From contig CAMJMQ010000002.1 in assembly GCA_946407065.1 (NCBI GenBank), forward strand, positions 62,001 to 126,000: DNA of 64,000 nucleotides, written 5' to 3'. The translations under genes and the position numbers were made by a program. The notes beneath the pieces are model-generated. The model was not told where the DNA came from. It searched no databases and saw nothing but the letters and a program-made list of their open reading frames with translations. The DNA is from an uncultured Clostridia bacterium. Its GTDB lineage: Bacteria > Bacillota > Clostridia > Oscillospirales > Acutalibacteraceae. Positions 1 through 8,387 of the stretch are shown one piece after another. Positions within the stretch are counted from its first letter, which is position 1; each line of letters begins with the position of its first letter.

Positions 1-1
1 T

Positions 2-649
2 GCTCCCGCAGGCAAGGACCTCAAGACCATCGTCTTCAGCGTTAACGAGGACACTCTGACCGCTGACGATCAGATCATCTCCGCTGCTTCCTGCACCACC
101 AACTGCTTGGCTCCCATGGCTAACACCCTGAACAAGTATGCTCCCATCCAGACCGGTATCATGTGCACTGTTCACGCTTACACCGGTGACCAGATGATCC
201 TCGACGGTCCCCATCGTAAGGGCGATATGAGAAGAGCTCGTGCCGGCGCTTCGAACATTGTTCCCAACTCCACCGGCGCTGCTAAGGCGATCGGCCTGGT
301 TATCCCCGAGCTGAACGGCAAGCTCATCGGCGCTGCTCAGCGTGTTCCGGTTCCGACAGGTTCCACCACCATCCTGACCGCTGTTGTCAAGGGTGACGAC
401 GTAACCGTAGAGGGCATCAATGCCGCTATGAAGGCTGCTGCTTGCGACAGCTTCGGTTACAACGAGGATCCGATCGTTTCCTCCGACGTTATCGGCATGC
501 GCTTCGGTTCTCTGTTCGACGCTACCCAGACCATGGTATCTCCCATCGGCGACGGTCTGTATGAGGTTCAGGTAGTTTCTTGGTATGACAACGAGAACTC
601 CTACACTTCTCAGATGGTTCGCACCATTAAGTATTTTGCTGAGCTGTAA
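2..649 (+). CDS. gap: Glyceraldehyde-3-phosphate dehydrogenase, type I, C-terminal part (5' end outside window)
   Basis: NAD-dependent glycolytic enzyme that oxidises and phosphorylates glyceraldehyde-3-phosphate in the cytoplasm. The open frame runs in from before base 1, so about 215 C-terminal residues are present. The catalytic cysteine is in the signature SCTTNCLAP (cysteine near residue 31 of the fragment). The catalytic-domain sequences [18 protein letters not shown] and SWYDNENSY near the C terminus are also diagnostic. An internal ATG at 107 lies after the catalytic cysteine and is not the start. Codons are strongly biased (gct, gtt, cgt, tcc, aac), as expected of an abundant protein. 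A hairpin terminator follows at 747-772. The identity is certain; only the N-terminal NAD-binding half is missing, because of the window edge. Confidence 0.97.
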   Translation, partial: APAGKDLKTIVFSVNEDTLTADDQIISAASCTTNCLAPMANTLNKYAPIQTGIMCTVHAYTGDQMILDGPHRKGDMRRARAGASNIVPNSTGAAKAIGLVIPELNGKLIGAAQRVPVPTGSTTILTAVVKGDDVTVEGINAAMKAAACDSFGYNEDPIVSSDVIGMRFGSLFDATQTMVSPIGDGLYEVQVVSWYDNENSYTSQMVRTIKYFAEL

Positions 650-746
650 TCCGATCGCTTAGATTACACTCTGCGCTGAGGTAAAGCGTTCTGTTTGAGA
701 ATCCGGCTTACGGAAGGTTTTGCCAAAGCAATAAATTTGCCAAATT

Positions 747-780
747 GCGGCTGTACCACACGGTGCAGCCGCTTTGTGCG
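747..780 (+). terminator. Rho-independent terminator of gap
   Basis: An 11-bp stem (747-757 with 762-772, one wobble pair) closes a 4-base loop and is followed by a T-rich stretch. It sits about 100 bases past the gap stop codon. Confidence 0.7.
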
Positions 781-791
781 TTTATCGATAG

Positions 792-825
792 ACATTGCGA
801 GGGCTTTAGCCCGTGGCAATCTCAT
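792..825 (+). repeat. Short dispersed repeat, family R2
   Basis: The ends read CATTGCGAGG and GTGGCAATCTCA around a variable inverted-repeat centre. The same ends recur at about 7330, 13243, 15951-16024, 16775, 29276 and 44353, always between genes and in both orientations. It abuts the palindromic element at 825-981. Confidence 0.7.
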
Positions 826-981
826 ACTAAGTATCATTAAAACACTTTAACATTTATTGCGTTAAATTCCGCATAGCGGTGTTGTCGTCCTTGACATACG
901 CCAGTATGCCTGCGTCCTCCGCCTTGCTCTGCGAAATTTCTCGCTAACAAATTTGTTAAAGCGTTTAATGGATACTTAGTA
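825..981. mobile_element. MITE-like palindromic element, about 157 bp
   Basis: The first ~30 bases (TACTAAGTATC, then ATTAAAACACTTTAACA) match the reverse complement of the last ~30 bases (TTGTTAAAGCGTTTAATG, then GATACTTAGTA) with a few mismatches and one indel. Similarity continues inwards, so the whole element is a long imperfect hairpin centred on the small palindrome CATACGCCAGTATG. It encodes nothing convincing. It fills much of the 650-1058 gap, whose other contents are the gap terminator, an R2 repeat and the ribosome-binding site of the next gene. A non-autonomous transposable element or a structured RNA would both fit. Confidence 0.55.
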
Positions 982-1058
982 TCAACCGATAATCGAGGTT
1001 GAAATCTCTGCCGCTTTGTAGTAAGATAAAGCTGATCTGAGCTTGCGGAGGTATCATA

Positions 1059-1967
1059 ATGAAAATTCTGATTACCGGCGGTACGACTTTTGTCAGCAGG
1101 TTTACAGCCGAATATTTTACTGCTAAGGGACATGATGTTGTCGTCCTCAATCGCGGCAGCAGAGAACAGGTGGATGGGGTGACCCATCTCCAATGTGACA
1201 GGCTCTATCTCGGCGATAAGCTGAAAGGAGCCTATTTTGATCTTGTTCTTGATATCACGGCTTATACACAGGAGCACATTCAAGCGCTTCTTACTTCCGG
1301 CGTATCCTTTTGCGACTATGTTTTCATCAGTTCCAGCGCTGTCTATCCCGAAACGAATCCCCAACCCTTTATCGAAGAACAGGAATGCGGTCGTAATTCC
1401 GTGTGGGGCGATTACGGGATGAATAAGCTGAACGCGGAGCGGTATTTGCAAACGCACATCCCTAACGCTTATATCTTGCGACCGCCGTATTTCTATGGGA
1501 TCTATGATAATCTCTACCGGGAAGCGTTTACTTTTGACTGCGCGATGCAGGACAGACCGTTTTATCTGCCGCAGAACGGTGATATGAGATTGCAGTTTTT
1601 TCATGTTGCCGATCTCTGCCGCTTTATCGAGATCCTGATAGAAAAGCACCCCAAAAACCACGTTTTCAATGTTGGCAACAAGGATGTGGTTACTGTTAAA
1701 GAATGGGTCGAGTTATGCTACAAGGCAGTCGGTAAAACCGCTGAGTTTGCCAGCGTAAGTAAAGAAATTCCGCAACGAGATTACTTCTGCTTCTATGATT
1801 ATGAATACGTGCTCGATGTCAGTAAGCAAACCGAGTTGATGGCCGATACCTTTCCTCTCGAACAGGGCTTGAAAGAGGAATTTGAGTGGTACAGGGATAA
1901 CCCCGACAGCATCTATAACCGCAAGCCGTATATGGAGTTTATTGATAAAGAGTTGGTGAAGAAATGA
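1059..1967 (+). CDS. NAD-dependent epimerase/dehydratase family protein (atypical SDR)
   Basis: A 302-residue protein of the extended short-chain dehydrogenase/reductase superfamily. The N terminus has a Rossmann nucleotide-binding start, KILITGGTTFVSRF, in which the last glycine of the usual GxxGxxG is replaced by serine. Further features are VVLNRGSRE at the end of beta-2 (residues ~28-36), FISSSAVYPE (~91-100) and a C-terminal FNVGNKDVVTVKEW. This pattern resembles the GGTxF(V/I)G-type subgroup of CSP41-like and sugar-nucleotide epimerase proteins. The substrate cannot be told. The ATG is preceded by GGAGG. The last four bases overlap the start of the GNAT gene (ATGA), so the two are translationally coupled. 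Confidence 0.85.
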   Translation: MKILITGGTTFVSRFTAEYFTAKGHDVVVLNRGSREQVDGVTHLQCDRLYLGDKLKGAYFDLVLDITAYTQEHIQALLTSGVSFCDYVFISSSAVYPETNPQPFIEEQECGRNSVWGDYGMNKLNAERYLQTHIPNAYILRPPYFYGIYDNLYREAFTFDCAMQDRPFYLPQNGDMRLQFFHVADLCRFIEILIEKHPKNHVFNVGNKDVVTVKEWVELCYKAVGKTAEFASVSKEIPQRDYFCFYDYEYVLDVSKQTELMADTFPLEQGLKEEFEWYRDNPDSIYNRKPYMEFIDKELVKK

Positions 1968-2401
1968 AAGTCAGAGAAATCAAAGAAAACGAATTAAACG
2001 ATCTGCTCGAATTATATACCCATCTGCATGAGCTGGGTGTGCCTGAAAACAGCGAGCATTTACAAAACACTTGGTCTGCAATATGTCGTGATGGGAATCA
2101 TCACATCATCGTCTGCGAGGTGGACGGAAAGTTCGTTTCCTCTTGCGTTTGCGTAATCATCCCCAACCTCACAAGGAATATCCGCCCGTATGCTTTTATC
2201 GAAAATGTGGTGACTCATTCCGATCATCGGGGACAAGGATACGCAACCGCTTGCCTGAACTACGCAAAAGATTTAGCGGTCAAGGCGGATTGCTATAAGA
2301 TGATGTTGCTCACGAGCTCGAAAACCGAAAGTACACTGAATTTCTATAAACGAGCAGGCTACAACTGTAAGGATAAAACAGCGTTTATACAATGGCTGTA
2401 G
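1964..2401 (+). CDS. GNAT family N-acetyltransferase
   Basis: A 145-residue acetyltransferase of the Gcn5-related fold, which moves an acetyl group from acetyl-CoA to an amine. The acetyl-CoA binding motif A (Q/RxxGxG/A) is seen in HRGQGYATACLNYA near residues 89-102, after the beta-4 sequence FIENVVTHSDHR. The C-terminal STLNFYKRAGY is the usual motif B end. The substrate is unknown. The start overlaps the stop of the upstream epimerase gene, so the pair is likely one transcript, ended by the terminator at 2475. Confidence 0.88.
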   Translation: MKVREIKENELNDLLELYTHLHELGVPENSEHLQNTWSAICRDGNHHIIVCEVDGKFVSSCVCVIIPNLTRNIRPYAFIENVVTHSDHRGQGYATACLNYAKDLAVKADCYKMMLLTSSKTESTLNFYKRAGYNCKDKTAFIQWL

Positions 2402-2474
2402 CGGTTGCATATCGGGATGGAAAGACGAGTATTTTGCAATAACATATTCTAAATTGAATAAACAAGGCGCAAAT

Positions 2475-2514
2475 CGCTCTGCGGAAGGAACATTCTTTTT
2501 GCAGAGCGTTTTTT
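2475..2514 (+). terminator. Rho-independent terminator after the epimerase/GNAT pair
   Basis: An 8-bp GC-rich stem (CGCTCTGC at 2475-2482 with GCAGAGCG at 2501-2508) is followed directly by six T residues. Confidence 0.8.
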
Positions 2515-2570
2515 CTAATTAAGAATTATAGATCTGTTTTTGAACAATTTGTGAATATTTGATTTTGACC

Positions 2571-2599
2571 TTGACTTTCTTTGACTAATGGTTTACAAT
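2571..2599 (+). promoter_or_regulatory. Sigma-A promoter with overlapping CtsR box for the ctsR operon
   Basis: A -35 TTGACT (2571-2576) and a -10 TACAAT (2594-2599) are 17 bases apart. On the complementary strand, 2586 to 2571 reads AGTCAAAGAAAGTCAA, two AGTCAA(A) heptads separated by three bases, which is the form of a CtsR operator direct repeat. A further AGTCAAGGTCA lies at 2602-2612. CtsR bound here would block RNA polymerase, giving the usual heat-induced autoregulation. The remainder of the 2402-2773 gap is the preceding terminator and a leader of about 170 bases. Confidence 0.8.
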
Positions 2600-2773
2600 A
2601 TAGTCAAGGTCAGAAAAGGACAAAGAGCGTTGAGAGTAAGAAATCATAATACGGTTCGATAACAACCGGTTGATTTCAAACGAACGCTTGACCCGCCGTT
2701 GATAATGATCTAAGTACAATCTACATTACCAAAGGCGGAATAAAGGCACACGTGCCGAAAAGAGGTCAGAACA

Positions 2774-3229
2774 ATGCGTATGAGCGATTTGGTTGCGCAG
2801 TATATCAAAAATATACTCGAGCAACAGGACGGCGAGGCAGAGATCAAGCGCAATGAGCTGGCGACCACCCTCGGGTGCGTGCCCAGCCAGATCAACTACG
2901 TGATTACCTCGCGCTTTACCCCCGAGCAGGGCTACATTGTCGAATCCCGCAGGGGAGGCGGCGGATACATCCGCATCACCCGTATCAACACTACGCGCGG
3001 CGGCGCGATCATGCACATCGTCAATTCGATCGGCACCGCGCTGGATAAGGCGACGGCAGAGATCATGCTCGACAATATGCGCACGCGCGGTATCATCGAT
3101 GCGCGCACCGCAAAGCTGATGACGGCGGCGGTGGGAGAGCGAGCGTACCTCAGCGTACCCCAGCAGTACCGCGATTCCATCCGCGCCACCGTATTCAAAA
3201 ATATGCTTCTCACACTTCTCGACACATAA
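2774..3229 (+). CDS. ctsR: Transcriptional repressor CtsR
   Basis: A 151-residue class III heat-shock repressor that binds heptad direct repeats upstream of clp genes. The N-terminal winged-helix region (residues ~1-70) includes NELATTLGCVPSQINYVI and the basic beta-wing sequence VESRRGGGGYIRI, the DNA-contacting and heat-sensing glycine-rich loop. The C-terminal half (~80-150) is the dimerisation domain, with LTAAVGE-type spacing. ATG 2774 follows AGAGGT by 7 bases; the alternative ATG 2780 is less well spaced. It is the first gene of ctsR-mcsA-mcsB-clpC and carries its own operator upstream. Confidence 0.96.
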   Translation: MRMSDLVAQYIKNILEQQDGEAEIKRNELATTLGCVPSQINYVITSRFTPEQGYIVESRRGGGGYIRITRINTTRGGAIMHIVNSIGTALDKATAEIMLDNMRTRGIIDARTAKLMTAAVGERAYLSVPQQYRDSIRATVFKNMLLTLLDT

Positions 3230-3278
3230 GTGTCAAGGTATATGATAAACTTTCATTGTTGTTAAAGGAGGAATCATT

Positions 3279-3797
3279 ATGTTATGTCAACACTGCAAAA
3301 AGAATGAAGCTACCACCCATGTCAAGACGATGATCAACGGCAAATATGCCGAATACCGGCTCTGTCCGGAATGTGCCCATGAACTCGGATATGATTCGAT
3401 GTTCACCGATTTTTCCGCTGATTTCGGCGGTCTGCTCTCGAGCTTTTTCTCGAACGCGCTCCCCGCAATCTCCGGCGCCGCTCATTGCAACACCTGCGGC
3501 AGCACCCTCAACGATATCAAGCGTACCGGCAAGGTCGGATGCGCCGATTGCTATGATACGTTTTTCAGCGAACTGATGCCCACCATCCGCAACGTCCACG
3601 GCAACACCGAGCACAAGGGCAAGCGCCCCGGCGTGATCGAATATACCGTGAATGAGGAAGAGAAAAAGACGGATGACGCTGCGCCGTCTGAGGACAAGAT
3701 CAGCGCCCTGCGCGCAGAGCTGAAAGAGGCGATCGAAAAAGAAAACTTCGAGCGCGCGGCGCAGCTGCGTGACGAGATCAAAGGATTGGAGGGATAA
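3279..3797 (+). CDS. mcsA: McsA, zinc-finger activator of the McsB arginine kinase
   Basis: A 172-residue adaptor that binds and activates McsB. Two zinc-binding cysteine pairs are seen near the N terminus (CQHCKK and CPECAHELG). A second set, CNTCG and CADCYDTF, lies near residues 71-92. A UVR (UvrB/UvrC) motif occupies the C terminus (~140-172) with [12 protein letters not shown]. An almost identical [10 protein letters not shown] stretch occurs in the middle domain of ClpC in the same operon. A strong AAAGGAGG site precedes the ATG. Only two bases separate its stop from the start of mcsB. Confidence 0.96.
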   Translation: MLCQHCKKNEATTHVKTMINGKYAEYRLCPECAHELGYDSMFTDFSADFGGLLSSFFSNALPAISGAAHCNTCGSTLNDIKRTGKVGCADCYDTFFSELMPTIRNVHGNTEHKGKRPGVIEYTVNEEEKKTDDAAPSEDKISALRAELKEAIEKENFERAAQLRDEIKGLEG

Positions 3798-3799
3798 AG

Positions 3800-4777
3800 T
3801 TGAGTGAAGCTGTTGTATCGACCAGAATTCGTCTGGCGCGTAATCTCAAGGAATATCCGTTCCCGATCCGACTCTCCGCCGATAAAGCGCGTGAGGTCGT
3901 CGATAAGGTAGGGGAGGCGCTCAAGGATTGTGAGATCAAGTTCCACCGCATCGACCTTGACAACATCCCCGATACCATCCGTGTGGCGATGATCGAACGC
4001 CACCTCGTCAGCCCCGACTTCATCAGCGAGAAGGACGGACGCGCGGTCTATCTCAGCGACGACAACACCGTGTCCATCATGGTCAACGAGGAGGATCACA
4101 TCCGTCTGCAGGTCATCAAGGACGGCTTTGAGCTCAATGAGGCTTATGTACTGGCGGATCAGATCGATAATATTCTTTCAAAGAAATTAAACTTCGCGTT
4201 CCACGAGCGCCTCGGCTACCTGACCCAGTGCCCCACCAACCTCGGTACGGGTATGCGCGCGTCGGTGATGCTCCACCTGCCCGCGCTCCAGATGACCGGC
4301 GTTGTCAACCGGATCGGCGCGAATCTCAGCAAGCTCGGTTTGACGATGCGCGGACTGTACGGCGAGAGCTCCAAGCCCGCGGGTGCGTTCTATCAGCTCT
4401 CCAATCAGGTGACCCTCGGTATCTCCGAGAAAGCGGCGATCGATAATTTACAGAATATCACCACCCAGCTGATCGCGCAGGAGATGCGCTCCCGTGAGAA
4501 TCTGCTCAACGATATCGAAGCGCAGGACAAGATCCACCGCGCCCTCGGCATCCTCAAAAGCGCGATGCTGATGGATCACAGCGAGGCGATGCGTCTGCTG
4601 TCACTGGTGCGTTTGGGCGTGAGTGAAAAGAAGCTCGAGACCCTCTCCACCGACAGCATCGACAAGCTGATCGTCGAGATCCAGCCCGCGTCGATCATGA
4701 CGCGCTACGGCGACGATATGAGCCCCCGCGACCGCGATATCAAACGCGCGGAGATTTTAAGAGATCGATTTAAATAA
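3800..4777 (+). CDS. mcsB: Protein arginine kinase McsB
   Basis: A 325-residue phosphagen-kinase-fold enzyme that phosphorylates arginines on CtsR and on damaged proteins, marking them for ClpCP. The N-terminal STRIRLARNL binds nucleotide phosphates. CPTNLGTGMRASV (residues ~137-149) is the guanidino-kinase active-site region. The length is slightly short of the ~350 residues common in Bacilli. The start is a TTG at 3800 preceded by GGAGGGA in the end of mcsA; no upstream ATG fits. Translation is probably coupled to mcsA. Confidence 0.95.
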   Translation: MSEAVVSTRIRLARNLKEYPFPIRLSADKAREVVDKVGEALKDCEIKFHRIDLDNIPDTIRVAMIERHLVSPDFISEKDGRAVYLSDDNTVSIMVNEEDHIRLQVIKDGFELNEAYVLADQIDNILSKKLNFAFHERLGYLTQCPTNLGTGMRASVMLHLPALQMTGVVNRIGANLSKLGLTMRGLYGESSKPAGAFYQLSNQVTLGISEKAAIDNLQNITTQLIAQEMRSRENLLNDIEAQDKIHRALGILKSAMLMDHSEAMRLLSLVRLGVSEKKLETLSTDSIDKLIVEIQPASIMTRYGDDMSPRDRDIKRAEILRDRFK

Positions 4778-4788
4778 GAGTTGGTATC

Positions 4789-4868
4789 GTGAATAGAATC
4801 GGGTGCGGGTGTCCCGCCCGCAATTATTCACTATTCACTATTCATTATTCACTGCGACAAAGTCGCAC
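4789..4868 (+). repeat. Dispersed intergenic repeat, family R3 (ATTCACTATTCA type)
   Basis: Between mcsB and clpC lies a run of ATTCACTATTCACTATTC-type sequence followed by the palindrome TGCGACAAAGTCGCA. Related ATTC/CAATCTTCAATC-type runs are at about 9590-9630 and 58985-59030. It lies in frame with clpC but before its ribosome-binding site, so it is not coding. Confidence 0.5.
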
Positions 4869-4884
4869 AAAGGAGGTAAGGTAT

Positions 4885-7323
4885 ATGAAATACACATTCA
4901 AAGGCTTTACGGAAAAAGCGAATAAGGCGCTGAATCTGGCGATCGAAAGCGCCGAGCATCTCGGTCAAACCTATATTGGTTCCGAGCATATTCTCTTAGG
5001 TCTGTGCAAGGAAAACAGCGGCGTCGCATATACCGCGCTGCGTGACAGCGGCGTTACCGCCGAAAAGTTAGAGGCGATGATGGACAGCGACAACGGCTCC
5101 ACCGCTCTGACTCCTAACGATTTTACGCCGCGCACCAAGCGCGTGATGCAGACCGCCGTGATGTACTCGGCGCGTACAGGTTCCGGCTATGTCGGTACCG
5201 AGCATCTGTTGATCGCCCTGCTGTCCGACCGCGACAGCTACGCGATCCGCTATCTGCGCGCCCTCGGCGTCACCCCGCAGACCATCGCCGACCATATGAG
5301 CGCGAGCCTGGAGAACGAGCATCAAGGCGGCTTTGAGAGCAACGGCGGCGCGTCGTCCGCCGAAGGCGACAGCAAGGCGCTGGACAGCTTCTCACGCGAT
5401 CTGACCAAGGCGGCAAAGAACGGCGAGATCGACCCTGTCATCGGCAGGGATGAAGAAATCAAGCGTATCATCCAGATCCTCTCCCGCCGTACCAAGAACA
5501 ACCCCTGTCTGATCGGTGAGCCCGGCGTCGGCAAGACCGCGATCGCCGAGGGTCTGGCGCTGAAGATCGCCAACGGCGAGGTGCCGGAGCACCTGCGTGA
5601 CAAGCGCGTGGTAGCGCTCGACCTCACCGGTATGATCGCGGGCACCAAGTACCGCGGCGAGTTCGAGGATCGTATCAAGAACGCGATCGACGAGGTCAAG
5701 AAGAGCAAGAATATCATCCTCTTCATCGACGAGTTGCACACCATCATCGGCGCGGGCGCGGCAGAGGGCAGCGCCGACGCGGCGAACATCCTCAAGCCGT
5801 CGCTGGCACGCGGCGACTTCCAGGTCATCGGCGCGACGACCCTCGAGGAGTACCGCAAGTATATCGAGAAGGACGCCGCATTGGAGCGCCGCTTCCAGCC
5901 CGTCAAGGTCGGCGAGCCGAACGAGGAGGACGCGATCGCGATCCTCAAGGGTCTGCGTGACCGTTATGAAGCGCATCACAAGGTCAAGATCTCCGATGAA
6001 GCGATCGAAGCGGCTGTCAAGCTCAGCTCCCGCTATATCGCCGACCGCTATCTGCCCGACAAGGCGATCGATCTGGTCGACGAGGCGGCTTCCAAGGTGC
6101 GCCTGAGCGCTTTGACCTATCCGAATGAGATCAAGGATCTGGAGGCGGAGCTTGATCAGCTCGAGAGCGAAAAGACCGCCGCGATCAATGAACAGGATTT
6201 TGAGCGAGCGGCACAGCTGCGCGACGAGCAAAAGAACATTTCCGAACAGCTCGAAAAAGCAAAGTCGGGTTGGGAGGAGAGCACCAAGGAGAGCGACCAT
6301 GAGGTCAGCGCCGAGGATATCGCCGCGATCGTATCCGCGTGGACGAATATCCCCGTCGTCGAGTTGACGCGTGAGGAATCCGACCGTCTGCTCAATATGG
6401 AGAAGATCCTGCATGAGCGCGTGATCGGTCAGGATGAAGCGGTCTCCGCCGTTTCGCGAGCGATCCGCCGCGGCAGAGTCGGCATCAAGGATCCCAAGCG
6501 ACCGATAGGCTCGTTCATTTTCCTCGGCCCCACAGGCGTCGGTAAGACGGAGCTGTGCAAGGCGCTGGCACAGGCGATGTTCGGCGACGAGAACGCCATG
6601 CTCCGCCTTGATATGAGCGAGTATATGGAGAAGCACACCGTATCCCGCCTGGTCGGTTCCCCTCCCGGCTATGTCGGCTATGAGGAGGGCGGTCAGCTGA
6701 CCGAGGCGGTACGCCGCAAGCCCTATTCGGTGGTGCTCTTTGATGAGATCGAAAAGGCGCATCCCGATGTATTCAACATGCTCCTGCAGATCCTCGAGGA
6801 CGGCCGTCTGACGGACAGTCAGGGTCGCACGGTGGATTTCAAGAACACCATCATCATCATGACCTCCAACGTAGGCGCGCGCAGGATCACCGAGCACACA
6901 AACTCCCTTGGCTTTGACGGCAACGGCGAGACAAAGAAGGACGTTGATGTCCGTGAGCTGGTACTCGGCGAGCTCAAGCAGGTGTTCCGTCCCGAGTTCC
7001 TCAACCGTGTGGACGACATCATCGTGTTCAATAAGCTCACCAAGCCTGAGATCGAGCAGATCGCGCGACTGATGCTGAACACGCTCACCAAGCGTCTGGA
7101 GACACTCGGCGTGACAATCACCTTCACCGATAAGGCGGTCGAGAAGATCGCTGACGAGGGCTTTGACGATACCTACGGCGCGCGTCCCCTGCGCCGTGCG
7201 ATCGTCACCAATATCGAGGATAAGCTCAGCGAGCGGATGCTCGAGCCCGACTTCGACAGCACCAAGCCGATCACCTGCGATCACGACGGTGAGAAGTTCA
7301 CTTTTAATTCCATAGAAGAATAA
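4885..7323 (+). CDS. clpC: ATP-dependent Clp protease ATP-binding subunit ClpC
   Basis: An 812-residue Hsp100 unfoldase that feeds substrates to ClpP. An N-terminal repeat domain (~1-145) is followed by AAA+ module D1 with Walker [10 protein letters not shown] near residue 211 and Walker B FIDELHT. A middle domain with a UVR motif ([10 protein letters not shown], ~435) follows, then module D2 with Walker [10 protein letters not shown] near 548 and Walker [10 protein letters not shown]. The start is ATG 4885 behind AAAGGAGGT. The frame is open for 32 more codons upstream, but that stretch is repeat sequence without a ribosome-binding site. It is the last gene of the CtsR operon and ends at the terminator at 7385. 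Confidence 0.97.
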   Translation: MKYTFKGFTEKANKALNLAIESAEHLGQTYIGSEHILLGLCKENSGVAYTALRDSGVTAEKLEAMMDSDNGSTALTPNDFTPRTKRVMQTAVMYSARTGSGYVGTEHLLIALLSDRDSYAIRYLRALGVTPQTIADHMSASLENEHQGGFESNGGASSAEGDSKALDSFSRDLTKAAKNGEIDPVIGRDEEIKRIIQILSRRTKNNPCLIGEPGVGKTAIAEGLALKIANGEVPEHLRDKRVVALDLTGMIAGTKYRGEFEDRIKNAIDEVKKSKNIILFIDELHTIIGAGAAEGSADAANILKPSLARGDFQVIGATTLEEYRKYIEKDAALERRFQPVKVGEPNEEDAIAILKGLRDRYEAHHKVKISDEAIEAAVKLSSRYIADRYLPDKAIDLVDEAASKVRLSALTYPNEIKDLEAELDQLESEKTAAINEQDFERAAQLRDEQKNISEQLEKAKSGWEESTKESDHEVSAEDIAAIVSAWTNIPVVELTREESDRLLNMEKILHERVIGQDEAVSAVSRAIRRGRVGIKDPKRPIGSFIFLGPTGVGKTELCKALAQAMFGDENAMLRLDMSEYMEKHTVSRLVGSPPGYVGYEEGGQLTEAVRRKPYSVVLFDEIEKAHPDVFNMLLQILEDGRLTDSQGRTVDFKNTIIIMTSNVGARRITEHTNSLGFDGNGETKKDVDVRELVLGELKQVFRPEFLNRVDDIIVFNKLTKPEIEQIARLMLNTLTKRLETLGVTITFTDKAVEKIADEGFDDTYGARPLRRAIVTNIEDKLSERMLEPDFDSTKPITCDHDGEKFTFNSIEE

Positions 7324-7329
7324 TATTGG

Positions 7330-7381
7330 ATTGTCATTGCGAGGAGCTGACGCGTGCGTCGGCGACGTGGCAATCTCAACC
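7330..7381 (+). repeat. Dispersed repeat, family R2
   Basis: ATTGTCATTGCGAGG and GTGGCAATCTCAAC ends flank a GC-rich palindromic centre (GACGCGTGCGTC). It lies just after clpC. Confidence 0.75.
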
Positions 7382-7384
7382 GAA

Positions 7385-7418
7385 GCGGCACAGCGTTTTG
7401 TTGTGCCGCCGATTTTTT
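7385..7418 (+). terminator. Rho-independent terminator of the ctsR-clpC operon
   Basis: An 8-bp stem, GCGGCACA (7385-7392) with TGTGCCGC (7402-7409), is followed by six T residues at 7413-7418. Confidence 0.8.
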
Positions 7419-7484
7419 GCAAACAGGAATATTCTTTTTCATCCTGCTCATACTATCATTACCAAATCAAACGGAGGTAATGAT

Positions 7485-7658
7485 ATGACCGACAAAGAGT
7501 TGCTCTATATCGAGGACGCCCTCGGACACGAGCAGTATTTTCAACAGAAGTGTAAGGAAACCGCTCAAAGCCTGACTGACCCTGAGCTCAAAACATGCGT
7601 AGAGAATCTGACCACCCGCCACTCCCAGATTTTCAACCGCTTCTATTCACTGCTGTAA
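7485..7658 (+). CDS. Small CotF-associated protein (57 aa), probable spore coat
   Basis: A short helical protein beginning MTDKELLYIEDALGHE. The start is ATG 7485, seven bases after ACGGAGGT; the longer upstream reading runs through a repeat and terminator and is not real. Its size, helical character and place directly before a CotF-like gene (12-base gap, strong GGAGG) suggest a partner coat protein. This is inferred from context more than from a clear motif. No promoter was identified; a mother-cell sigma factor would be expected. Confidence 0.65.
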   Translation: MTDKELLYIEDALGHEQYFQQKCKETAQSLTDPELKTCVENLTTRHSQIFNRFYSLL

Positions 7659-7670
7659 GGAGGATTTACG

Positions 7671-7922
7671 ATGGATGACAAGAACCTGATGCAAAACCTG
7701 CTGCTGCTCGAAAAGGGCTGCTGCGATCTATACCTGCACGGTGCGGTCGAATCCGCGACAAAGAACGTCCTCGGCGCGTTCAACTCCGCGCTCGACGACT
7801 CCCTGTCCATGCAGGACGAGATCTACTCGAAGATGACAAACAAGGGCTGGTACAATGTCTGCGACGTCGAGCAGACTAAGATCGATCAGCTCAGGCAAAA
7901 ATTCGCGACGGCGCAGGGATGA
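7671..7922 (+). CDS. CotF-like spore coat protein
   Basis: An 83-residue protein with the CotF-family helical pattern: LMQNLLLLEKGCCDLYLHGA at the start, a central helix with LDDSLSMQDEIYSKM, and the family's closing segment KGWYNVCDVEQTKIDQL. CotF-family proteins are ferritin-like helical components of the spore coat or are made during sporulation. GGAGG precedes the ATG. It is the second gene of a two-gene unit ended by the terminator at 7935. Confidence 0.8.
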   Translation: MDDKNLMQNLLLLEKGCCDLYLHGAVESATKNVLGAFNSALDDSLSMQDEIYSKMTNKGWYNVCDVEQTKIDQLRQKFATAQG

Positions 7923-7934
7923 TTGAAGAATAAG

Positions 7935-7967
7935 AAAAGAGACTGTTCATTGAGCAGTCTCTTTTTG
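7935..7967. terminator. Bidirectional terminator between convergent genes
   Basis: An 11-bp stem AAAAGAGACTG (7935-7945) with CAGTCTCTTTT (7955-7965) has a T tract on one side and an A tract on the other. It can therefore end the coat unit and the minus-strand gpsA unit. Confidence 0.85.
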
Positions 7968-7981
7968 TATTTTATCACATT

Positions 7982-8386
7982 TTATATACAAGGAAATTTG
8001 GCGCCGTGCGCGCGCATGATTGAACGGAATTGTTCCGCTTCTTCTTTTGATACGTCAAAGTACATTCCGTGAACGGATAAGGTTGGACAGTTATCGCACG
8101 CGATCGAGATCATCTGACCCGAGAAGCGAATGCCGATTTTACTACTAAATCCGCAAGCGGGGGTATCAAAGACAGCGCTATGTCCGTTTACAATATTGGC
8201 GATAGTGCCCGATTCCTTTTCGGTCAAAGGCTCCTCTATCTTGATTCCGTCATAATAAAATATAACCGTACCGTTGCCGCTGACGTGGACGGGGACGGGG
8301 AAGAGAAAGTACCAGCCAACCGCGACGATCAGCAGCACGGAAGTCAAAGCGACCACAATGCGAATGACTTTTTTGTTGTTTTTCAA
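7982..8386 (-). CDS. Single-pass membrane protein of unknown function (134 aa)
   Basis: I do not recognise a family. The start is a TTG at 8386, preceded by AGAGGAA in the end of gpsA and one base after its stop. A longer frame starting inside gpsA is open but has no supporting site. A short basic N terminus (KNNKKVIR) precedes one transmembrane segment (~residues 8-28, IVVALTSVLLIVAVGWYFLF). The remaining ~105 residues are extracytoplasmic, with three to four cysteines that could form disulphides. It is translated after gpsA on the same transcript; no functional link to lipid synthesis can be seen. Confidence 0.7.
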   Translation of the reverse strand: MKNNKKVIRIVVALTSVLLIVAVGWYFLFPVPVHVSGNGTVIFYYDGIKIEEPLTEKESGTIANIVNGHSAVFDTPACGFSSKIGIRFSGQMISIACDNCPTLSVHGMYFDVSKEEAEQFRSIMRAHGAKFPCI

Positions 8387-8387
8387 A

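Noticed and set aside
107-649. A separate 180-residue gene starting at ATG 107.
   Set aside because: The frame continues upstream through the GAPDH active-site motif to the window edge, so this ATG is internal.
4820-4860. Short tandem ATTCACTATTCA units as a possible CRISPR or tandem-repeat array.
   Set aside because: Units are only 8-10 bases and have no spacers; similar runs at ~9590 and ~58985 show a dispersed intergenic repeat. No CRISPR array or cas gene was seen in the window.
4789-4884. An earlier start that would add 32 residues to ClpC.
   Set aside because: The added residues are translated repeat sequence, and ATG 4885 has a strong AAAGGAGGT site and gives the normal ClpC N terminus.
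5392-7422. A 676-codon open frame on the minus strand opposite clpC, and a 431-codon plus-strand frame (23772-25067) opposite the FAD oxidoreductase.
   Set aside because: Both lie wholly opposite strongly supported genes, have no recognisable domains or ribosome-binding sites, and arise from the biased third-position use of the real genes.
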